A stretch of 64,000 nt of DNA from Anthoceros angustus. Taxonomy: Eukaryota > Streptophyta > Anthocerotopsida > Anthocerotales > Anthocerotaceae. The notes below the pieces were generated by a model. The model was not told where the DNA came from and searched no databases. It worked only from the letters and a program-made list of their open reading frames with translations. Below are positions 55,459 to 64,000 of this stretch, one piece after another (within the stretch, counting starts at the first letter, position 1; each line of letters opens with the position of its first letter). The stretch covers positions 1 through 64,000 of the forward strand of contig MU008189.1 of the NCBI GenBank assembly GCA_010909165.1, given 5' to 3'. The position numbers were made by a program, and so were the translations under genes.

Positions 55459-56575
55459 TCTTCCTGCTCCTCAATCTGCAGGCACAGGATCAGCTCAGCT
55501 CAGGTCCGGTCCTTCTCCCACAATTCATCACACAATCAAACGGGCCAAGAGGCTTACCAGCTGCAGCAACTAGCAATCGGGAAATTCCCAATCCCAAGCA
55601 ACCAACTCCTCCTCACCACGCTGGCCAAAAGATTGAGGTGCAGTCCAACTTGGGAAGCTAAGGATTCGGCACTGGATGCATCAATCCATGGACGTCGGCT
55701 GCCGACGAGAAGCTAAGAAATTCCGCTGCCACGCCCACGCTGCCGCAGCCCGACTGGACATGGAACACTCAGGCGCTGGCACATGTCGCCGGTAAAGTGC
55801 CGCCCGCCCAGTTCTTAAACGACGCCTGCCGAAGCTTCCGCTCCACCTTCCTGGATGCCCGACTCCCCATGTATCTATGTGGGGTATATAGAACCAGAAC
55901 CATCTGGCCTAATCTGTCCATGTGCTTACACTCCATTTCCTGAGCGCTTCACCAGGACTTCCGCTCAATCTACTTAAGAAAACGTAAATGACACGTTGCA
56001 GCCTTGTAAAACTTCTTGACACCTGCACAACCAGGGTCCAGAACCGTCATGACACCTACGCCGTTATGAGGCGGGATTCCAAAGACCTGCACGCATAAGA
56101 GAAACGAGACGGTAACCTTACATTCTCGCAGGCCACCCTCACTTCTAAGCTTCAAGGCTTCGGGTCCTGTTCCCCGGTGGCTGACTGAAACAGATCCATC
56201 TCGCCGGATGCCTGCCTGAAGGAATCCGTCACCATCTCTGTGAATTTGCCATAGTAGAAAAAGTTGCATTCCAATGTGAGTCATCTAGGAAGGCAAGACG
56301 AACACATGTAACCTACTCTCAGCTCAACTCAGCTCAGCTCAGCTCATCTGAGCTGAGCAGAGCATAGCAAATTGTTGCTCAGCAATTTCTGAAACATCCG
56401 CTTCCACCACTCCGGCAGGCTAGCTAATATACAAGAACTGTACATGAAGTGGAAGGTCTGAAATATCTGTGCCACAAAAAACTGGCCACGAGAAAGAATC
56501 GAGAAAAAATGGATGCCGGATAAACCTAGCTAGGCTCGGCTCGTAAGAGAAGAGGAAGCCTTGGGGAAGGACAAG
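55459..56575. other. Intergenic: G6PDH promoter and 3' end of the membrane-protein gene
   Basis: No gene was recognised. A minus frame at 55970-56284 (104 codons) lacks features. An AGCTC-rich repeat lies at 56,315-56,365. Confidence 0.4.
56313..56362. repeat. AGCTC simple repeat forming a palindrome
   Basis: Pentamers 'agctc(a)' repeat about six times and then turn into the complement ('atctgagctgagca'), so the segment can fold into a hairpin. It lies about 215 bp beyond the stop codon of the minus-strand membrane-protein gene and could affect its 3' end. Confidence 0.75.
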
Positions 56576-57697
56576 CTAAGAGGAATCACTCGGTTGGGAA
56601 GACGTGTGAGCTTTCCGCAGTTCCACATTAGCAAGACGCTCCGTCTCGAGAGCGGCCTCCACCTTGGCCGCATGGGCGCTCCACTCGTCCAGCATGGCTC
56701 GCAACCTTGCGCTTTCTTCCACCAGGTTGTCGACGTTCACACGGTACCTGGCGATCTCCGCGTCCCTGTCCGTTATCTCCCGCCTGGATAGGCGCACCTC
56801 CCCTTGCAGCTGGTCCCGCTGCGCCGTCACCACCTGCATGCGCAGCTGCTGATCCCGGGTTTCAAGAAGCTCCGCGGGGTCCACGCCCGGCCGAAGCCCG
56901 CCTTCCGCCTGCTCGTACTTGCTCAGGCTCTCCCGCAGCTTCACGATCTCCCTGCTGAAGAAGAGCAGGTTCTGCTGCTGGTACTGCAGCAGCGACGCCT
57001 GCTCCTCCGCCAGCCCCCCGTCCGTGTACTTCACATCCTGCAGCTCAGGCGGCCTCAACACCGCGGCCAGCAGCCGCACCGCGTCCGCCTCCGGCTGTGC
57101 GGAATTGTGCTTCCGCACCTTGTTCGCGTAAAGAACCGCACATCCCGCAGCAGCGGCCACCTCCAGCAGCAGCCATAGCCGCAGCAGCAGCACCGCCTGC
57201 ACTTTCACCGCCTCCTGAACCGCCTCCTCCCACTGCATCAGCACCACAGCCCCGGCCGTGCCGTAGGCCACAACGGCAAACGGGAGCCCCGCCATGGCCT
57301 CCAGCTGCTTGCTCAGTTGCAAAAATCCCTGCCGATGCAATCCCCCGATCTCCTCCCTCAGATGCCGCTCCACCAGGCTCGTCATCACCAGAACCGCCGC
57401 ATTTCCAGCCACAACCGCATTCAGATGCTCCTTCACCACGGCAATCCACACCGAAAGCAGCACCAATCCCGCATACGCCAGCAGCAGCATCACATACAGA
57501 ACAAGAACAACAACATCTGCTTTGCGGAAGGCGATGATCTCCAGAGGCGCGTCTGTGAAGAGCCCGTAGTCCAGCGACAGGCTCTCGGGATCCCGATCAT
57601 CCGGCAGGCGATAGTAGCCGCCCGCCACGGTGCTGCTGTGCCGGGCCGCATGGCGATCGTCCTGGCACTCCATTGCGCCAAGGTGCCATCGCCGCAT
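56576..57697 (-). CDS. Conserved-looking membrane/coiled-coil protein, possibly TMEM192/FIP1-like
   Basis: It encodes 373 residues in one exon if started at ATG 57697; ATG 57673 is an equally good start. The frame is open upstream but without an ATG. The N-terminal part has G-G-Y-Y-R-L-P-D-D and D-A-P-L-E-I-I-A-F, then four hydrophobic segments between about residues 60 and 190 (for example V-V-L-V-L-Y-V-M-L-L-L-A-Y-A-G). The C-terminal half is a long coiled coil (T-Q/E-R-D-Q-L-Q-G-E-V pattern, about 225-370). This layout recalls plant TMEM192-family proteins such as Arabidopsis FRIGIDA-interacting protein 1, but the match is from memory and uncertain. Function unknown; probably endomembrane. 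Confidence 0.6.
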   Translation of the reverse strand: MRRWHLGAMECQDDRHAARHSSTVAGGYYRLPDDRDPESLSLDYGLFTDAPLEIIAFRKADVVVLVLYVMLLLAYAGLVLLSVWIAVVKEHLNAVVAGNAAVLVMTSLVERHLREEIGGLHRQGFLQLSKQLEAMAGLPFAVVAYGTAGAVVLMQWEEAVQEAVKVQAVLLLRLWLLLEVAAAAGCAVLYANKVRKHNSAQPEADAVRLLAAVLRPPELQDVKYTDGGLAEEQASLLQYQQQNLLFFSREIVKLRESLSKYEQAEGGLRPGVDPAELLETRDQQLRMQVVTAQRDQLQGEVRLSRREITDRDAEIARYRVNVDNLVEESARLRAMLDEWSAHAAKVEAALETERLANVELRKAHTSSQPSDSS

Positions 57698-57920
57698 CTC
57701 ATCGTCCCTCGATCCCTCGCCCCGCCTGCGCCCGCGCAGCAGCACCGGCGGCGTCGCCGGCTGGCAAGAAAATGATTCCGGTTATTTCGGGTTTTATTCT
57801 CGCCTCCATCGGCGCTGTGTGAAGAAGGATCTTATGGGGCACCTTATTCCCGCCCATCTTCCCTTCCGTCGGCGACGAGACTGTCGCGAGAGACGTAGTG
57901 TAGCCGGGGAGGTGGAAGCC
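57698..57920. promoter_or_regulatory. Compact bidirectional promoter region
   Basis: Only 223 bp separate the start codons of the minus-strand membrane protein and the plus-strand APC1 gene. The sequence is GC-rich on the left and has 'tttcgggttttattctcgcc' in the middle; no TATA box is evident. Both 5' UTRs and both core promoters must share this space. Confidence 0.6.
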
Positions 57921-60900
57921 ATGGCGCCGACGCTGGACTTTTTGGGAGAGTTCCAGCCCAGCGGGTGCAGCAGCGAGGCCTCAGAGCAGCAGAACGAGCC
58001 GTGGAGCTGCGCCGACGATGGAGGAGTGGGCGCCGGGAGCCGAGGATACAAGTACTTCCTGTTCCCGCAGGCGCTGGCGCGGCCGAAAGGGGGTGGTTTG
58101 GAGCATTGGGCCACCGCTGAGGCTGCCTGGAACCACGACGAGGAGATTTTCATTCATGATAAGCAGTGGGTGCTCTGGGTTGCAATTCTGATTTTTTGGA
58201 GCGGAGCTTTTAGCTGGTTATCTGCGCCGCTGGATTGCGTGTGAACTTGATGAGCTGGGCTGGATTTGTTTATGGTGTGGAAAATGTGCGGTGTGCAGAG
58301 TGGCGTGGAGTGCTGGAGGACATGTTCGGAAGCGGTTTACTCTGCAAGCTAAAGTCACTCAGGTGTGCCTTTTGTGACTGCTATAGCCTTTTCGGAAGAA
58401 ATTCGAGGTGCAGTGTGGGAGGGAGGTTTCCTCTAATTACACAGGCTCCACACAATGACGGTGGAATTTCTGTAATATCCAGGTCTTGTGGTGTGCGTTG
58501 GAAAGCATGCAGGAACCAATTCTTTGCATGCTCCACCCTGATTCATTGACAACCTGCTCACCATCAGGTCAGTCTGCTGGGGGTGGATAATGCAGGCTCT
58601 CTATTTTGTGAACGGTCTGGCATCAGGTGACCGCCCAGGATTCTGATCATGTGAGGTCTCGGTGTACAGGCACTCTGAATTCCGTCCCTTTGGAGTTTGC
58701 AACGACTGCCATGTGGGCTCTTCCTTATGGGTTGCTCATCGAAAGAGAACGGAAGCATCACACCACTTTTGGTGATGGACCCGCCAAGCATTCAACTTAT
58801 TCCAGTGCCATCGACTTGTATCGAGATTCTTTCAAAGATATTGCTTCTCCGACACCTGGAATCCATAGTAGAATGCTTCCTGGAGGACACGGGCATCATT
58901 CGGAGTTCAGTAGAAAGTCGACTCATGCTTCGACACCAACTCCTCTGACTTCGATGCTCTATATTCTCCAACATCCCCTAGAAGAGATTCAAGTATGCCT
59001 TTGGAAAAGATCTCTGGTTCCTGCAAGTTTGGGCATTGAATCAATCCCCATCCTATTGAAGTGCTGGGTTTTGGTTACAGTGGCTCATTATCAAACAGCA
59101 TGTTTACATTTGTCCACCTAAGCTCTGTGCACTGGTGAAATTTCGTTCCATTGTGCAGCCAGTGCAGCTTGAAGAGGGTGGGAAGCTCCATTCAGCATCG
59201 TTCTGGGAGGAGCAAGTTGTTTGGTCTAGCAGCACCCTTCCATATTTGGCATGTTACCACAAGGGTAAGTCAATGATAAAGTGTCAACCTATTGTGTTTG
59301 TTTCTCTCACTGCAAGTCTGATGTGCATTTTGGTGACCTGAATACTTGATTCCTGTCATCTACTTAGCTTTCTATCCGACCGTAATGGTTAGATATATAT
59401 CGTATGGATGTTCTATTTTAGCAATGCAGGCACTATGCAGCATTCTGTCTGGCAGCTGAAGGTCATCTCAGGTAAGCTGGGCACATTATCACGAGGTCCA
59501 CCCTCCACACAGTGTCAGCATGTTGTCCTCCAGTGTGTCTGGAGGGAGAAAGGTCCACATCTGAAGGCCGCTGAGGTACTAGCTCTTGACCTATATGTGT
59601 GCAGCCAAACTCCACCGATATCAGTTGTCCACGTTGCTCATTATAGATTTGGTTTTCAATTATCTCTGTAAGGTGTTCGCAGCATCTGATGTGGATGGTG
59701 AAGCAATATTGTGTATGGTATTTAGAGAGCAACGACAGCTTGCCTCACTGAAGCTCTCTGTCAAGCTGCATCAGCAACCCAACATGAATGTGCATGTAGC
59801 ATGGACAATTCCTGCAATTTCAGCTGTGCCGGTTGCTGCCACACGACCTAGGTATGAGCTGTCGAAAGTGATACGCTTGTTTCTCACCACTTGAAAGTTC
59901 GTCCTAACCTGATCATTCAAGGCACACCCACCAGGCGAGGCAATCATAGTATGAGTTTTTCACGCCCTTTAAGGAATCAGTGATAGAAAGCCCTATGACA
60001 ATTATGATTGTGTCATTGCAGCTGTAAAGTAAACCATGCTCCTCAGATGGACATCTTTGTGCTGGCCCCTGATGGAAGCCTCCTCCTTTATGTGAGTGAT
60101 ACTGCACCCATCTCAGTTTGTCGCTATTACATATATCAACAGTGACTTTTTCTTGAGGTTTGCATAGTGCTTTGGGAGTCTTGGAGTCGATGTTACTTGT
60201 TGGTTATGGTTGATTTGCCACCTCATCTATTCCTATTTGTTGGTGATTGTGTAAAGGTTGGCAATTCTCGCATTTGTCAGTTTCACCTGCCGTTAGCTGC
60301 ACTTCCTGGGCTTTCTCAAGCTTCTTCGGGGATTGAAGACCTGGATGTCTCAGTTCCTAGAGCTGGAGGCTCTCATGGCACTCCTCAGTCACAGGCTAAA
60401 CTCCCAGTGATTCGTCTCTGTGATGCCGTATATAATCGTGTGAATTTGCAGTCTTCATCTGGCAAGGTGCACATTGTCCTAGCATTATCCTTTGGATCAC
60501 GAGTGTGGATTTCTGCACCTCCATGAATCTAGATTCTGAATGGAATGTTGACTTTATTGCTTTATGCCTTGCAGAAGTATCGTTGTGCAGTATCTCTGCT
60601 GCCCTCCTCTGCAATTACCTTAACTTGTCTGATTACATTGTCAGAAGCACTTCAACCTGCCGCGTACCATCAGCTCCTCAGTGGCTTCCTTGGGAAGGAA
60701 TCTCTCCCAGATACTTGTGGCACAACAATGGACCGACCTGATGGCTTGCCTGACAATGGCTGGAGGTCTTTTTCTAGTTTCATTCTGGAATGGTCAAGGG
60801 AGCAGCTGAATCTCTCCCCCAGGAAAGGGACATCCGCAGATGCACCTACATCTGCTTGGGATTTTTTACTCAACAGTGACATGCATCGCATAAATGCACT

Positions 60901-63900
60901 GACCATGCGCTATCCTGCTTTGCCTATGCCTATGCCTCATGTGTCATACTCGCTCACAGATACAGCTCCAATCACTGTGGGACCTGACGGGAAGTCCCCT
61001 CTTGTGCCAGTACTGGTGCTTGACGTACTTGAGGCTCTTTCTTGTGTCTATGAAGACTGCAAACTCGACTCCTTACGTTGGAAGTAGGTGCTTTACTCCT
61101 TAGTGAAAAGTGAAGAACGCTAGTAGTAGAACGCCAGATGAAGCCCTTTTTCCTGGTTTCTAGTGTCCAGCAAGTTTGCATGTTTCTTCACTGAGTAGTT
61201 TTGTCGCAATGTCCGTGGTTGGATAAGCTTGTGCCTGCATGCTGAGTGTGCAAACGTTTGTGTTACTCCAGGAACTTATTGCCTCTGGCGACGTTATTGT
61301 GCAAGATGGCAGCCATGATTGGGGAGCTTGACTATGTAGACTACTATAACCGAGACTTTCCCTTAACCATTTCCTCTTTGTCAGAATCTTTCATCCTGCA
61401 ATCCAAAGCAGGGGGCAGATCTCCTTGGAGCGTCTTGCACTGGCTGGAGAGCTGTGTCAAAGGAAGGAAGAGCGAGAAACTGCCCAGCATGCTCCTCAAG
61501 GATGGTGCTACATGTATTGATTGGTCACGAAAGGTGTTGGGCTTCTATGACCTCATGATGGGGGGACAGCTGTGTGGTTCTCACGTCTCATCTGGGTTAC
61601 GCATTGAGATAGCAAAAGGCAGTGCTACCAACTCAGAGCAGCGAACAGTCTTGGCCATGGTTGCGGAGGGATTTGGATTGCCGAATCTTGATCGATTACC
61701 TTCTGGAGTGTCACTCCCACTGCGACATGTATGCTACGGGTGAACCCTTCTTATTACTCTTGAGAATGTTGGTGTAACCCATGCATCGGGGCAATGGTAA
61801 TTTGCTGGAGGAACTAAGTGTTCTCCATGGACTGTACAGGCTCTAGATAGATGTCGAGAAGCTCCTCCGGATGACTGGCCAGCCAATGCGTATATACTTA
61901 TTGGACGAGAGGATCTTTCTGCAACATGTATTGCCCGGCGTTCTGCAGTGTCACGGGATCAAGCACTGTCTCTCAATCTATCATCTAGCATCTCACTGGA
62001 AGAGGATGATGCACTTATGGGTGCTCCATACTTGCTTCATATGCAACCAGTGTCGGTCGACAAGACACCAAGTGATCCCCAGGAGATTGGTAATGCAGAG
62101 CCACAAGCATCGGCAGTTGTAGAGGGCCAGCTCAGCGATGGAATGGAGCACATGTTTTCTGCATCGGCGCTGTTGTTTGGATCAGATCTCCGGCTGAATG
62201 AGGTAATGTAAACTACTGAACGCTAGATTGCTTGGAATCAGGAGTGTCGACTCTGATTGTAGGTTGCATTTCGTATATGGTGCATTGCTGAGAGCAAGGT
62301 ATCTTGCCTCTTTGCAGGTTAGGCGGCTACTTGGTTCGTCAAAGCCCGTAGCTGTCAGCACAGCCCACTCTCCTGATCTGAGTGACCCAGACCTAGTTGC
62401 ACAGCAGCAGGTGAGTCGTGATGCAGGGCCACACTTGCTGGGCTCGGTTAGAGTTTTGCAGACTGATGACCATTATCAACACTTCGGTTTCTCTGGCCTA
62501 GGCACAATTGTGGCAGCTTGCCCAAAGGACAACTGCGCTACCATTTGGTCGGGGCTCATTCACACTTGCCACACTTAGGCTTCTTCTGACAGAGGTGTGT
62601 GCATATGCTTGCCAATGAACTGCTGAATGATGTCTGTGTTTGTTCGGCATTATAGTGCTTGTTTTGTGCAGGCGCTGCCAATACCTAAGCTTGTGTTAGC
62701 CGGAAGGCTTCCATCACAGCACGATGCAACTGTGAGTGCTGACACACAAGATTGCTTATGTTGTGAGATCAGCTTTTGGTTGCAGGGACTTGTGAACTGA
62801 CACTGCTTTGCCTGTGGCAGGTGAATCTAGACAGCAGTACAGGAAATTTACAGGATCTGACGTCTTGGCCTGAATTTCACAATGGCGTAGCTGCTGGCCT
62901 AAGGGTTGCTCCTTGTCAGGTCGATCTCTCATATCATAGCTGTCTGTAAATGCAACCAGACACTGCAGTCTGTCTTCTGGGTTCCCCTTCCGTGGCTCAT
63001 GGGTTTTTTGGTGTTTAGGCAAAGATCACTCGTGCATGGATATTATACAACAAACCAGACGAGTTCACTCATGCCCATGCTGGTGTCTTAATGGCCTTGG
63101 GTTTGCATAAACATCTAGGAGTTCTGGATGCGACAGATGTGTACCGCTACTTGTCAGAGGTGCTTCCCTTCTTCAGTGGTATGCTTGTATTGTGGAGATC
63201 CAACAACCACTTGATCACGGAGACTGTCTTTGTGGGTTGAGGATTGTTTGCACAACGTTTTCGTGGACTATGGCACAGGAACATGAGGCTACAACTGTGG
63301 GTTTACTTTTAGGAATGGCCTCTGCACATCGAGGCACAATGGACCCTGCAATATCCAAGGTAGCGTTTCACCTCTGTCTGACTTGGTATTTACTGTAACG
63401 TTTTGGTTGCCTTTTGGCATTCTCTGGCACTTTGAAGGGCAGGGACGTGCTGTGCTGGTGTAGTTTAATTATGCTCAGTTCTGATTGTAGATGCTGTACC
63501 TCCACATTCCTGCCCGTCATCCGCCATCCTTTCCAGAGCTGGAGCTGCCTACTCTGATGCAGGTGTGACAGAACTGGCTCATCGTCCATTTTTGTTGTCT
63601 GGAATGTTGATGTTGCCTCAAGCCAAAGCATAACTAGTAATTAGCTTTCTGGCATCACAAGCGAAGAAAGGGTCGATGAGTTCATGCTTATGTACTTGTT
63701 GCTGTGTAGCTACTTCGTGGTTGCTGCATACACTGCAGCTGGTCTACTTTTCTCCAGAGATGCAAAACATACTAGCATTAGACGTCATGAAAAGATGGTT
63801 ATTGGCGTTAGTGTTCAAAGATCACTATGAGGCTTCAATCAGCACTAATTCTGTGCATTTTCCAATGTTTATTTCAGTCAGCAGCCCTCATGGCAGTTGG

Positions 63901-63949
63901 TCTGTTGTATCAAGGATCTGCCCATCGTCTAACGACAGAGATTCTTCTA
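57921..63949 (+). CDS. APC1: APC1, anaphase-promoting complex subunit 1, 5' twenty exons (truncated by window end)
   Basis: APC1 is the largest scaffold subunit of the APC/C E3 ligase that drives mitotic exit. Exons: 57921-58165, 58299-58362, 58483-58567, 58670-58992, 59159-59264, 59430-59575, 59673-59851, 60022-60091, 60257-60466, 60575-61083, 61272-61728, 61840-62202, 62318-62410, 62502-62594, 62672-62731, 62821-62919, 63019-63159, 63279-63359, 63491-63562, 63878-63949. The 1,156 codons stay in frame. Residues 1-600 form the WD40-like propeller (L-D-F-L-G-E-F at the start, W-S-A-G-G-H-V-R-K-R-F-T). The linker has W-P-A-N-A-Y-I-L-I-G-R-E-D and V-R-R-L-L-G-S-S-K-P-V-A. The PC-repeat domain begins near 1,040 (S-W-P-E-F-H-N-G-V-A-A-G-L-R, G-M-A-S-A-H-R-G-T-M, H-I-P-A-R-H-P-P-S-F-P-E-L). 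The remainder lies beyond the window. Confidence 0.95.
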
Positions 63950-64000
63950 GTAAGTCTACTCTCTTTCAATTTCAAGCGTTGCATTTATTTTCTCAGTTTG

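Noticed and set aside
57097-57775. Plus-strand Pro/Gln-rich frames opposite the membrane-protein gene
   Set aside because: Antisense shadows of a GC-rich coding exon.
59472-59520. Intron beginning at GGTAAG after the sixth APC1 exon start
   Set aside because: No acceptor keeps the frame except one giving a 24-nt intron; reading straight through is open and continues into conserved APC1 sequence.

Overview
The window is nuclear DNA of a land plant, most likely a non-seed lineage (bryophyte, lycophyte or fern grade); I cannot name the species. The evidence is spliceosomal GT-AG introns, mostly about 85-320 bp, a PLS-type PPR gene, a ureide permease, a plant-type NAD-isocitrate dehydrogenase regulatory subunit, Ty1/copia remains and MULE/SWIM transposase relics.

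Left part (1 to about 28 kb): a graveyard of transposable elements and broken genes with no intact gene that I can support. A SWIM zinc-finger, MULE-like transposase gene on the minus strand lies in three collinear pieces (26.57-25.36, 20.86-20.48 and 14.20-13.43 kb). Two insertions separate them. One is a 4.5-kb element with a 5-bp target duplication (20,860-25,359). The other is a 6.3-kb terminal-inverted-repeat element with a 4-bp target duplication (14,199-20,478). A second copy of the TIR family sits at 2,151-4,421, also with a 4-bp duplication, and a relative of the 4.5-kb element opens the window in inverted orientation. A complete but degenerate Ty1/copia element occupies 5,465-11,902. 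A broken SRA-domain (SUVH-like) gene and an inverted fragment of it lie at 27.2-28.0 kb.

Right part (29.5 to 64 kb): gene-dense, with seven confident genes and one conserved unknown. In order: a spatacsin (SPG11) homologue in a single 9-kb exon (+), a seven-exon ureide permease (+), an intronless PPR gene (-), the splicing factor USP39/SAD1 (+, eight exons), the NAD-IDH regulatory subunit (-, four exons), an intronless cytosolic glucose-6-phosphate dehydrogenase (-), a membrane/coiled-coil protein perhaps related to TMEM192/FIP1 (-), and the 5' twenty exons of APC1 (+), cut by the window end. All exon models were built by hand from GT/AG sites; the spliced reading frames stay open throughout and the complete ones have lengths divisible by three.

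The genes are unrelated housekeeping functions (lysosome/autophagy, nucleobase transport, organelle RNA, pre-mRNA splicing, TCA cycle, pentose phosphate pathway, cell cycle) and not a cluster. The most unusual points are the frame-restoring insertions in the SWIM gene, the apparently undescribed TIR family with 4-bp duplications and GC-palindromic arrays, and the intronless spatacsin and G6PDH genes beside intron-rich neighbours.
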